Below, piece by piece: positions 23,431 to 31,776 of a stretch of DNA of 64,000 nt. The position numbers were made by a program, and so were the translations under genes. The first letter of the stretch is position 1. Every line of letters starts with the position of its first letter. The notes beneath the pieces are model-generated. The model had not been told where the DNA came from. It made no database searches and was given only the letters and a program-made list of their open reading frames with translations. The DNA comes from Rikenellaceae bacterium. Its GTDB lineage: Bacteria; Bacteroidota; Bacteroidia; Bacteroidales; Rikenellaceae. The stretch spans positions 1 to 64,000 of the forward strand of contig SUZL01000006.1 in assembly GCA_015059925.1 (NCBI GenBank), in the 5' to 3' direction.

Positions 23431-25731
23431 ATGAAACGCTTTTCACGTTTATTCGCATTTGTGGTGATAATTCTCTCTGTCGCCTCGTGCGGCAAGCGCA
23501 AAGAAGTTGGCGACAACCCCTTCTTCGAGCCCGTGTGGGAGACGCCATACGGCGTTCCGCCCTTCGATCGCATTGTGCCCGAGCACTACGGCCCCGCCTT
23601 CGAGCGCGGTATGTCGTTGCAGAACGAGGAGATTGCGGCTATTGTCGATAATGTCGATGAGCCTACGTTCGAGAATGTCATCCTTGCCTACGATAACTCC
23701 GGTGAGCTGCTTGCGCGCGTTGCCTCGGTCTTTGGTATGATCGCCTCGGCCGATACGAACGAGCAGATTCAAGCGCTTGAGGCTGAGATATATCCCCGTC
23801 TGGCGATCCACGACGACGCCATTGCGATGAACGACCGCCTCTTCGAGAAGATCCGCTCGGTGTATGACCGTCGCCACGCACTCGATCTTGACGAGGAGCA
23901 GTTGCGACTGACGGAGAAGATTTACGACGATTTCGTTCGCTCGGGTGCTTTGCTCTCGGAGGATGATAAGACCAAACTCAAGCAGATCAACGAACAACTC
24001 TCGACGCTGAGCGTTCAGTTCAGCTCAAATCTGCTGGCGGCAACCAACGCCTACGAGCTTCTGACCGAGGCCAAGCAGCTGACGGGTGTGCCTGCCATCG
24101 TGCGTGATGTGGCGCGTCAGGCGGCCAAGGATCGCGGCCACGGCGACGATAAATTCCTCTTCACGTTGCAGCGTCCGAGTATGACCTCGCTTCTGACCTA
24201 CGCCCGCGACCGTGCCCTGCGCGAGGAGATCTTCAAGGCCTACCTTGCGATGTGCAACGACGGCGGCGAGTGGGATAACAATGAGATTATCGCCGAGATT
24301 GCCAACCTGCGCTACGAGAAGGCCCGCCTGCTGGGCTACGACTCTTACGCTCACTATGTTACCTCGAACGAGATGGCCTCATCGCCCGAGGCTGTGTATG
24401 AGCTGCTGGACGAGATTTGGACTCCCGCATTGGAGCGTGCCGACGACGAGCTGAGACGTATGCAGCGTCAGTTCCGCCGCGACGAGGGCCGCGATGCGGA
24501 GTTTGCGGCGTGGGATTGGTGGTACTACGCCGAGAAGGTGAGAATTTCGGATTACAACATCGAGGAGAGCGACATCCGCGAGTACTTCTCGCTTGAGAAT
24601 GTCAAGGGCGGCATCTTCTTCCTCTGCAACCGTCTTTATGGCATTACGATACGCCCCTTGAAAGCCCCCGTATATCACAGCGAGTGCGAAGTGTATGAGG
24701 TGATCGATAACAACGATGAGCCCCTCGGCGCGCTCTATATGGACTTCCATCCGCGCGATGGCAAGGAGGGTGGCGCGTGGTGCGGTACCTTTGTCGATCA
24801 GTCGTATCGGGATGGTGAGCGCGTAAAGCCTGTTGTGAGCATCGTAACGAACTTCACCCGCCCTGCGGGTAGCACTCCGGCGTTGCTGACGCTGGACGAG
24901 GTGGAGACCTTCTTCCACGAGTTTGGCCACGCTCTGCACTCACTCTTTGCCGATGTCGAGTATCGCGGACTGGGCGGCGTTGAGGGCGACTTTGTCGAAC
25001 TCCCCTCGCAGATTATGGAGAATTGGGCCTTCGCTCCCGATATGCTCAAGCACTACGCCGTACACTACCGCAAGGGCGATGTTATGCCCGAGATTCTGAT
25101 CGAGCGCATCAATCGCAGCAAGCAGTTCAACGAGGGCTTCAATACTACCGAGTTGGTGGCGGCGGCGCTCTCGGATATGGATATTCACTCGCGCCAGAGT
25201 GCCGACCTGAGCGACGTTGCGGCCTTCGAGCGTGAGGCTCTGGTCGAGAAGCGCGGCCTTATCCCGCAGATCGAGCCTCGCTATCACTATCCCATCTTCA
25301 GCCACATCTTCGATGGCGGCTATGCCGCGGGCTACTACTTCTACATCTGGGCCGAGGTGCTCGATAAGGATGCCTTCCAAGCCTTTGTCGAGAGCGGCGA
25401 TCTGTTCGACAAGAGCACAGCCGAGCGTTTCCGCCGCGAGATTCTTTCGCGTGGTGGCGAGAGGGATGGTATGGATATGTATCGCGCCTTCCGCGGTGAT
25501 GATCCCGACAAGCAGGCTATGCTCATTGCTCGCGGTTTGGCCGATGCAGAGCCGATCGTAGAGGAGGAGACGGAGCAGGTTGTAGATATTCCCCGTGTCG
25601 ATACTCGCGAGGCGGCACGTCAGCGTGCCGAGCGTTCGCGTCGTGAGCGTGAGGCGGCACGCCTTCAGGCCGAGGCCGATTCGTTGGCGGCGGCCGAGAA
25701 TCCGACAGAGAACCCAGTAGAAAGTAATTAA
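23431..25731 (+). CDS. M3-family zinc metallopeptidase (Dcp-like), lipoprotein, with C-terminal tail
   Basis: This 766-residue peptidase belongs to the M3 family (peptidyl-dipeptidase Dcp / oligopeptidase A type). The signal ends VASCGK, with the lipidated Cys at residue 20, so it is an exported lipoprotein. The zinc motif is HEFGH at residues 496-500 in TFFHEFGHALHSLF, with the downstream EGDFVELPSQIMENW region that supplies the third ligand in this family. Residues about 700-766 form an extra charged tail of E, R and A (AARQRAERSRRERE...), absent from the neighbouring paralogue. It probably degrades small peptides in the periplasm. Confidence 0.92.
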   Translation: MKRFSRLFAFVVIILSVASCGKRKEVGDNPFFEPVWETPYGVPPFDRIVPEHYGPAFERGMSLQNEEIAAIVDNVDEPTFENVILAYDNSGELLARVASVFGMIASADTNEQIQALEAEIYPRLAIHDDAIAMNDRLFEKIRSVYDRRHALDLDEEQLRLTEKIYDDFVRSGALLSEDDKTKLKQINEQLSTLSVQFSSNLLAATNAYELLTEAKQLTGVPAIVRDVARQAAKDRGHGDDKFLFTLQRPSMTSLLTYARDRALREEIFKAYLAMCNDGGEWDNNEIIAEIANLRYEKARLLGYDSYAHYVTSNEMASSPEAVYELLDEIWTPALERADDELRRMQRQFRRDEGRDAEFAAWDWWYYAEKVRISDYNIEESDIREYFSLENVKGGIFFLCNRLYGITIRPLKAPVYHSECEVYEVIDNNDEPLGALYMDFHPRDGKEGGAWCGTFVDQSYRDGERVKPVVSIVTNFTRPAGSTPALLTLDEVETFFHEFGHALHSLFADVEYRGLGGVEGDFVELPSQIMENWAFAPDMLKHYAVHYRKGDVMPEILIERINRSKQFNEGFNTTELVAAALSDMDIHSRQSADLSDVAAFEREALVEKRGLIPQIEPRYHYPIFSHIFDGGYAAGYYFYIWAEVLDKDAFQAFVESGDLFDKSTAERFRREILSRGGERDGMDMYRAFRGDDPDKQAMLIARGLADAEPIVEEETEQVVDIPRVDTREAARQRAERSRREREAARLQAEADSLAAAENPTENPVESN

Positions 25732-25754
25732 GAAACCATATAACAATTGTAACG

Positions 25755-27866
25755 ATGAAAAAACTTTTATTTATTATGACTTTCAGTGCATTGATGGCAG
25801 GCTGCGGGGGCGACGAGATGCCCGTTGCTGTCCTTCCCGAGATTGACACCTCAAACCCCTTGTTGGCCGAGTGGACCACCCCTCACGCCACACCCCCCTT
25901 TAACGATATAAAGATCGAGCATTACGAGCCCGCCATCGAGACGGCCATCGCCGTATCGCGTGCCGAGATCGATGCCATCGTGAATAACCCTGCCGAGCCT
26001 ACGTTCAAGAATACGATCGTGGCGATGGAGCGTCAGGGTGCGCTGCTGAACCGCATTATGGGCCTGTTCTACAACCTGCGCGAGGCCGACACCTCGGACG
26101 AGATGGACGCTATCGCCCTGCGTATTCAGCCCAAGCTCACCGCCCTGAGCAACGACGTCTCGCTCAACCCCCAGCTCTTCGAGCGCGTTAAGGCCGTATA
26201 TGAGGGTTCGCGTCGCGGTCTGTCGCACGTTGATGTGAAGCTGTTGGAGGATACCTACAAGAGCTTCTCTCGCTCGGGCGCAGCTCTTGCCGACGATAAG
26301 AAGGAGGAGTATCGCAAGTACACCTCGGAACTCTCGGAGGCAACGCTTGTTTTCGGTCAGAACGCTCTGGGCGCAACCAACGCCTTCGCTATCAACATCA
26401 CCAACGAGGCTCAGGTTGCCGAGCTTCCCGACTTCGTGAAGGAGGGTTTGGCTGCCGAGGCCAAGGCTCGTGGCGAGAAGGGTTGGACCGTTACGCTCAA
26501 GGCTCCGAGCTACGGCCCCTTTATGACCTATTCGTCGCAGCGCGACATCAAGGAGAAGCTCTACCGCGCCTATAACTCGCGTGCGATGGGTGGTGAGTTC
26601 GACAACTCGCAGATCATTCGCAACATCACGGCGTTGCGTATGAAGATCGCCAATCTTCTGGGCTACGACACCCACGCCGACTTCACCCTTGAGGAGCGTA
26701 TGGCCGAGAGCGCCGACAACGTAAATTCGTTCCTCTCGGAGTTGCGCACCTCGACACTCGACTATGGTCGCAAGGACTATGCGATGATCAACGAGTACGC
26801 GCAGTCGAAGGGCCACAAGGGCGATGTAATGCCTTGGGATTGGGCCTACTACACCGAGAAGTATAAGTCGGAGAAGTACGCCATCGACGACGAGCAGGTG
26901 AAGCCTTACCTGCAGCTCGACAACGTCATCAAGGGTGTATTCCTGCTGGCCGAGAAGCTCTACGGCATCACCTTCAAGCCCGCCGACAACATTCAGGTCT
27001 ATCACCCCGAGGTCAAGGCTTATGAGGTGTACGACAAGAAGGATCTGCTGGCTGTGCTCTACCTCGACTTCTTCCCCCGCGCATCGAAGAGCTCGGGCGC
27101 GTGGATGACCGAGTTCCGCGGCGCAAAGGTTGTCGATGGCAAGGAGACTCGTCCCCTCGTGTCGCTCGTTATGAACTTCACCAAGCCCACCGAGACCACT
27201 CCCTCGCTTCTGACCTTCGACGAGTTCACCACCTTCCTGCACGAGTTCGGCCACGCGCTGCACGGTATGCTGGCCAAGGGTGAGTATGAGTCGCTCAACG
27301 GTACGAGCGTATATCGTGATTTTGTCGAGCTCCCCTCGCAGATTATGGAGAATTGGGCTACGGAGAAGGAGTACCTCGACCTCTGGGCCGTTCACTACCA
27401 GACGGGCGAGCCTATCCCCGCCGAGTTGGTTGAGAAGATCGTGGCTGCGAAGAACTACCTTGCCGCCTACAGCAATCTGCGTCAGCTCTCGTTCGGTATG
27501 TCCGATATGGCTTGGCACACTATGACCACCCCCTACGAGGGCGAGATCGAGCCCTTCGAGGTAGCTGCTATGGCTCCCGTGCAGATCACTCCCGTAGTGG
27601 CGGGTACGGCTATGGCGCCTTCGTTCACGCACATCTTCTCGGGCGGCTATGCTGCTGGCTACTACGGCTATAAGTGGGCCGAGGTGCTGGCTGCCGATGC
27701 CTACTCGCTCTTCAAGGAGAAGGGTATCTTCGATAAGAAGACCGCCTCATCGTTCCGCCGTTTGCTCGAGCAGGGTGGCCAGCGTCATCCGATGGATCTC
27801 TACGTCGAGTTCCGAGGCCACAAGCCCGAGACGCAGGCGTTGGTTGAATCTATGGGCCTGAAGTAA
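25755..27866 (+). CDS. M3-family zinc metallopeptidase (Dcp-like), lipoprotein
   Basis: This 703-residue paralogue of the preceding gene lies 23 bp downstream. The lipoprotein signal ends ALMAGCGG. The zinc motif HEFGH is again at residues 496-500 (TFLHEFGHALHGML), followed by YRDFVELPSQIMENW. The body aligns throughout with its neighbour (WTTPHATPPFNDIKIEHYEPA compares with its start region), so the two arose by tandem duplication and then diverged. There is no C-terminal tail. It is likely a second periplasmic dipeptidyl carboxypeptidase with different specificity. Confidence 0.93.
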   Translation: MKKLLFIMTFSALMAGCGGDEMPVAVLPEIDTSNPLLAEWTTPHATPPFNDIKIEHYEPAIETAIAVSRAEIDAIVNNPAEPTFKNTIVAMERQGALLNRIMGLFYNLREADTSDEMDAIALRIQPKLTALSNDVSLNPQLFERVKAVYEGSRRGLSHVDVKLLEDTYKSFSRSGAALADDKKEEYRKYTSELSEATLVFGQNALGATNAFAINITNEAQVAELPDFVKEGLAAEAKARGEKGWTVTLKAPSYGPFMTYSSQRDIKEKLYRAYNSRAMGGEFDNSQIIRNITALRMKIANLLGYDTHADFTLEERMAESADNVNSFLSELRTSTLDYGRKDYAMINEYAQSKGHKGDVMPWDWAYYTEKYKSEKYAIDDEQVKPYLQLDNVIKGVFLLAEKLYGITFKPADNIQVYHPEVKAYEVYDKKDLLAVLYLDFFPRASKSSGAWMTEFRGAKVVDGKETRPLVSLVMNFTKPTETTPSLLTFDEFTTFLHEFGHALHGMLAKGEYESLNGTSVYRDFVELPSQIMENWATEKEYLDLWAVHYQTGEPIPAELVEKIVAAKNYLAAYSNLRQLSFGMSDMAWHTMTTPYEGEIEPFEVAAMAPVQITPVVAGTAMAPSFTHIFSGGYAAGYYGYKWAEVLAADAYSLFKEKGIFDKKTASSFRRLLEQGGQRHPMDLYVEFRGHKPETQALVESMGLK

Positions 27867-27885
27867 TCACGCAAAACTAACCGAT

Positions 27886-28857
27886 ATGAAAAACATAACG
27901 AAAACCATTCTCCTTGCCGTTGCAATGCTCTGCTCGGTTTCAGCTTCTGCCCAGCGCACCAGCGGTAATCCCCTCTTCGAGGGCGACTATGCCGACCCCG
28001 AGGGTATCGTATTCGGCAAGACCTATTGGATCTATCCCACCTTCTCGGCCGCCTACGACGACCAGCTCCATTTCGACTGCTTCTCGTCGAAGGATCTGGT
28101 GAAGTGGACCAAGCACCCCCGCATCATCGACGCTACGGAGATCAAGTGGTTGCGTCGCGCTCTGTGGGCCCCTGCCGCCATCGAGAAGGATGGTAAGTAT
28201 TACCTCTTCTTCGGTGCTAACGACGTCCACGAGGGCGAGATCGGCGGTATCGGCGTGGCTGTGGCGGATAACCCTGCCGGCCCGTTCAAGGATCTGCTCG
28301 GCAAGCCCCTGATTGGCGAGATTGTCAATGGCGCGCAGCCCATCGATCAGTATGTGTTTAAGGATAAGGACGGCACGCACTATATGTACTACGGCGGCTG
28401 GCGCCACTGCAACGTGGTGAAGCTCGCCGACGACTTCCGCAGCATCGTCCCCTTCCCCGATGGCGAGATGTATAAGGAGGTAACGCCCGAGAACTATGTC
28501 GAGGGCCCCTTTATGTTCATCCGCGAGGGCAAGTACTACTTTATGTGGTCGGAGGGTGGCTGGACAGGCCCCGACTATAAGGTTGCCTACGCCATCGCCG
28601 ACTCGCCGTTCGGCCCGTTTGTTCGCAAGGATGTGATTCTGCAGCAGGACGATAAGGTCGCTCGCGGTGCGGGCCACCACTCGGTTGTCCACAACCCCCG
28701 CAGCGGCAAGTACTATATCATCTACCACCGCCGCCCGATCGACTCTAACAAGCGCGACAACCGCGTAACCTGCATCGAGGAGCTTCACTTCGACGCCGAG
28801 GGCAACATCCTGCCCGTCGTGATGACCCACGAGGGCGTGAGAAAGGATCGATTGTAG
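27886..28857 (+). CDS. Glycoside hydrolase family 43 protein, exported
   Basis: This 323-residue five-bladed propeller enzyme of family GH43 includes arabinosidases and xylosidases. A signal peptide (MKNITKTILLAVAMLCSVSASA) precedes the domain. The three expected acidic residues are visible: the base Asp in DYADPEG, the pKa-modulating Asp in QPIDQYVF, and the acid Glu in YVEGPFMF. ALWAPAAIEKDGKYYLFFG is a standard family segment. It follows the peptidase pair by 19 bp and ends at a terminator. The substrate cannot be read from sequence. Confidence 0.9.
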   Translation: MKNITKTILLAVAMLCSVSASAQRTSGNPLFEGDYADPEGIVFGKTYWIYPTFSAAYDDQLHFDCFSSKDLVKWTKHPRIIDATEIKWLRRALWAPAAIEKDGKYYLFFGANDVHEGEIGGIGVAVADNPAGPFKDLLGKPLIGEIVNGAQPIDQYVFKDKDGTHYMYYGGWRHCNVVKLADDFRSIVPFPDGEMYKEVTPENYVEGPFMFIREGKYYFMWSEGGWTGPDYKVAYAIADSPFGPFVRKDVILQQDDKVARGAGHHSVVHNPRSGKYYIIYHRRPIDSNKRDNRVTCIEELHFDAEGNILPVVMTHEGVRKDRL

Positions 28858-28879
28858 TCCTCCTTGACGGTATGATTTG

Positions 28880-28913
28880 CGGAGTATTCCCACTCGGGAG
28901 TGCTCCGTTTTTT
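28880..28913 (+). terminator. Intrinsic terminator after the GH43 gene
   Basis: The arms CGGAGTATTCCC and GGGAGTGCTCCG pair fully if two G-U wobbles are allowed, around a 4-nt loop, followed by six T's (28908-28913). This is a textbook intrinsic terminator. Confidence 0.85.
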
Positions 28914-28987
28914 GTCTTGTTGCATCTTTTGATGAACTATTACTTATTTATATGGGTATGGTTGGCCGAAGTTTTGGAATTTTGTAG

Positions 28988-28995
28988 TATATTTG
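28988..28995 (+). promoter_or_regulatory. Promoter -7 element for the cyclotransferase gene
   Basis: TATATTTG matches TAnnTTTG, 17 bp before the chosen ATG. A TTG at 28963-28965 is a fair -33 element with a 22-bp spacer. Its position also argues against the in-frame upstream start at 28872. Confidence 0.6.
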
Positions 28996-29012
28996 TTGGA
29001 AAATATTTTGTT

Positions 29013-29801
29013 ATGAAGAGTTTTGTTTTGGCAATGATCATATCGCTGGCTGCCGTATCGTGCGGCTCGCAGCCCAAGTCGGTTGCTTCGGCGCAGCACG
29101 TTACGCAACCTACGCAATACACCTTCCGCGTGAAGGCCGAGTATCCCCACCTCAGAACGAGCTATACGCAAGGCCTGCAGTTCATCGATGGCGAGCTGTG
29201 GGAGGGCACGGGCGAGTGGGGCGAGTCGGTGCTGCAGAAGATCGACCTAAAGAGCGGCAAGGCCGAGGTTCTGGCCCGCCTGCCGCAGACCGAGTTTGGC
29301 GAGGGTATAACGGTGCTGGGTGATAAGGTCTATCAGCTCACTTGGACCAACAATACGGCCCACATCTACGACCGCAGCGGCCGCCTGATGAGCAATGCCC
29401 GTTATGCGGGCGAGGGCTGGGGACTCACGTCGGATGGCGAGAAGCTCTATATGTCGAACGGCACATCGACCATCTACCGCATCAATCCCGCAACATTCTC
29501 GCGCGAGAGCAAGATGACGGTAACGCTGCGTGGCGCACCGCTCGAGATGATCAACGAGCTGGAGTGGATCGACGGCAAGATCTGGGCAAATGTCTATACC
29601 ACCGACCAGATCGTGATTATCAACCCCAAGACGGGCGTTGTCGAGGGCATTATCGACCTTGCGGGCCTGCAGAAGGAGGAGGATACGTTTGCCGATACGG
29701 ACGTGCTGAACGGCATTGCCTACGATGCCGCGACGGGAAGAATCCTGCTTACGGGTAAGCGCTGGAATAAAATTTACGAGATCGAGATTGTAAAACGATA
29801 A
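29013..29801 (+). CDS. Glutaminyl-peptide cyclotransferase (plant/bacterial beta-propeller type), lipoprotein
   Basis: This is a 262-residue glutamine cyclotransferase of the beta-propeller family, which converts N-terminal glutamine to pyroglutamate. Starting at ATG 29013 gives a normal lipoprotein signal (MKSFVLAMIISLAAVSCG); the frame is open further upstream but that part overlaps a terminator and promoter. Family motifs include YTQGLQF, EGTGEWGES, FGEGITVLGDKVYQLTW, LTSDGEKLYMSNGTSTIY, INELEWIDGKIWANVY and LNGIAYD near the end. It leads a group of genes in the same direction, with the next starting 4 bp after its stop. Confidence 0.9.
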   Translation: MKSFVLAMIISLAAVSCGSQPKSVASAQHVTQPTQYTFRVKAEYPHLRTSYTQGLQFIDGELWEGTGEWGESVLQKIDLKSGKAEVLARLPQTEFGEGITVLGDKVYQLTWTNNTAHIYDRSGRLMSNARYAGEGWGLTSDGEKLYMSNGTSTIYRINPATFSRESKMTVTLRGAPLEMINELEWIDGKIWANVYTTDQIVIINPKTGVVEGIIDLAGLQKEEDTFADTDVLNGIAYDAATGRILLTGKRWNKIYEIEIVKR

Positions 29802-29805
29802 AGAG

Positions 29806-30690
29806 ATGAATCTGGAACAACTGCTTGCAAAAAATATATTGGTGTTGGACGGCGCTATCGGCACGATGCTTATTTGTCGTGGTGCGCAGGGCGCATTGGA
29901 GATGCTCAATGTACTCTCGCCCGAGGCTGTTGAGTCGTTACACGAGGAGTACCTCGAGGCGGGAGCCGATATTATCACCACCAATACCACCTGTGCCGAT
30001 GCGTTGTGCCTTACCGAGCGTGGTCTTCAGGAGCGCTCCTATGAGCTTGCGCGTGCGGGTGCGGAGCTTGCGCGCCGTGCGGCCGATAAATACTCTACGC
30101 CCGAGCAACCGCGCTTTGTGGCGGGATCGGTGGGCCCCACGTCGCGTAACCTGACGCTCGCCAACGATACTACGCCCGAGGCTGTGGCCGAGGCCTATGC
30201 CGACGTTGTGCGTGGCCTTAACGATGGCGGAGTCGATATGTTTTTGGTGGAGTCGGTGATGGATGCCAAGAACGCCACCATCGCTATCGAGCAGTGCCAA
30301 GCTATCGCTCCCGAGAAGCCGATCGTCCTCTCGGCCGTGCTCTCGCGCATCGAGGGACGTGTGGCAAGCGGAGCTACGATAGCCAAGTTCGTGGAGGATC
30401 TGCCTACGGATAAACTCGCGGCCATTGGCTTTAACTGCACCAATGGCGTCAAGCCCATCGTGGCGGCCGTGCGTCAGCTCTCGGCGCTCACGACGCTGCC
30501 CATCGTGGCCTATCCTGCGGCTGGTCAGCCTAAGGTGGAGGCCAACCACTTTGCCAAGGAGATGGAGCAGATGTGCCGAGCCTCGGAGCTGAATATCATC
30601 GGCGGCTGTTGTGGCACCACGCCTCAATATACGGCTCTGCTGAAGAAGGTGGCCTTGCGCTGGCGTCCCCGTAAGTTTGTAAAGAAGTAA
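29806..30690 (+). CDS. Homocysteine S-methyltransferase family protein (stand-alone Hcy-binding domain)
   Basis: This 294-residue TIM-barrel protein is equivalent to the first domain of MetH. The three zinc cysteines are present: one in GFNCTNG and the pair in GGCCGTTP near the C-terminus. The substrate-region motifs LDGAIGTML and TNTTCADA also fit. It has no folate, cobalamin or activation domains, so it is either a stand-alone homocysteine methyltransferase (for example with S-methylmethionine) or one part of a split methionine synthase. The methyl donor cannot be told from sequence. Confidence 0.88.
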   Translation: MNLEQLLAKNILVLDGAIGTMLICRGAQGALEMLNVLSPEAVESLHEEYLEAGADIITTNTTCADALCLTERGLQERSYELARAGAELARRAADKYSTPEQPRFVAGSVGPTSRNLTLANDTTPEAVAEAYADVVRGLNDGGVDMFLVESVMDAKNATIAIEQCQAIAPEKPIVLSAVLSRIEGRVASGATIAKFVEDLPTDKLAAIGFNCTNGVKPIVAAVRQLSALTTLPIVAYPAAGQPKVEANHFAKEMEQMCRASELNIIGGCCGTTPQYTALLKKVALRWRPRKFVKK

Positions 30691-30701
30691 TACCGAAGCC
30701 T

Positions 30702-31775
30702 ATGAATACAATAGATTTTCGTCGTCATCTGCATCGCAATCCCGAGCCTGCGCTCGCCGAGCAGGCGGCTATGGCTTTTATCTCGGAGCAGCTGGATGCT
30801 CTCTCGATCGAACATTGCCCCATAGCCCGAACGGGTATTTTAGCCCGCATCGAGGGCCGTCGCGGTAATGCAAAGCGTTGCGTTGTGTTGCGCGCCTCGA
30901 TTGGAGCCGATGCGGTGTGCGAGCTGACGGGCGCGGAGTGGGCCTCGCAGCAGCAGGGTGTGATGCACAGCCACGGCTGCGACTGCAATGCGGCTGTGTT
31001 GTTCGGCGTACTTAAGCGCCTTCAGGCAAACCGCGATTTCGAGGGTACGTTGCTTGCGCTGTTCCAGCCCGGTGGTGGCGATTGCGTGGAGGGTGCAAAG
31101 ATTGTTTTAGAGGAAAATCCCTTTGCCGACTATGATGTCGCGGCTGTTGTGGCGCAGTGCCTCGATTCGGATCTTGACCTCGGACGGCTGGGCTTCTGCC
31201 CGGGTAAGTTTATCCCCTCGCTCGATCGTATGCGCTTTGTGGTCAAGGGCGGGAACTCTGTTGTGGCGGCTGCCGACCTGATCTTGCGAATAGATGCGTT
31301 TAGAAGCGACGTCTGCGCGGTTGCAACGTGCAGCGTAAGAACGTGTGGCAAGGAGGATTGCTCTCCCGAGCGAGTGACGATAGAGGGCACGATGCGAGTC
31401 CTGAATGAGGGTTTGCGCTCGCGCCTGAAGGAGATGATCGCTCACGCGGCCGAGGAGATTGATTATAAATATGATGTTGAGATAGATGCCGAGATTGAGG
31501 ATTGCGTGCCGTGCGTCGATAACAACCCGCATCTGAGCTACGAAGCTATGCTTCTGGCCGATAGCCTCGGCTTCGAGGTGGAGGATCTGGAGGAGCGAAC
31601 GTCGATCGACGACTTCGGTTGCTACGCGCAACGTTACCCCTCGCTGCTCTACTCGGTAGGAGTTGGCCGCGAGTCGGGCTCGGTTGGCTCGGCGATGTTC
31701 CTGCCCGATGAGCGGGCGATAGAGGTCGGCGAGGAGTTTATGACAGAATTGGCATTAAGTATTTTGAACAAATAG
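30702..31775 (+). CDS. M20-family amidohydrolase homologue with most metal ligands substituted
   Basis: This 357-residue protein has the fold of M20D aminoacylase/amidohydrolases: FRRHLHRNPEPA at the start, a dimerisation domain in the middle, and DDFGCYAQRYPS near the end. The catalytic signatures are altered. The usual RADxDALP reads RASIGADAV; H.CGHD.HT reads HSHGCDCNA (residues 89-97), with Cys and His swapped; FQPAEE reads FQPGGG (121-126), losing the catalytic glutamate pair; the GLHV histidine reads AQCL (Cys153); and the late LHSP histidine is missing. It may be a non-catalytic or otherwise repurposed member. Its neighbours give no clear role. Confidence 0.75.
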   Translation: MNTIDFRRHLHRNPEPALAEQAAMAFISEQLDALSIEHCPIARTGILARIEGRRGNAKRCVVLRASIGADAVCELTGAEWASQQQGVMHSHGCDCNAAVLFGVLKRLQANRDFEGTLLALFQPGGGDCVEGAKIVLEENPFADYDVAAVVAQCLDSDLDLGRLGFCPGKFIPSLDRMRFVVKGGNSVVAAADLILRIDAFRSDVCAVATCSVRTCGKEDCSPERVTIEGTMRVLNEGLRSRLKEMIAHAAEEIDYKYDVEIDAEIEDCVPCVDNNPHLSYEAMLLADSLGFEVEDLEERTSIDDFGCYAQRYPSLLYSVGVGRESGSVGSAMFLPDERAIEVGEEFMTELALSILNK

Positions 31776-31776
31776 G

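Noticed and set aside
25851..27632. A 593-codon minus-strand frame opposite the second M3 peptidase
   Set aside because: It is antisense to a gene with an intact HEFGH motif and full-length family similarity; its own translation resembles no known protein.
28872..29012. Upstream in-frame extension of the cyclotransferase gene
   Set aside because: It contains the terminator hairpin end and the promoter; the lipoprotein signal begins at 29013.
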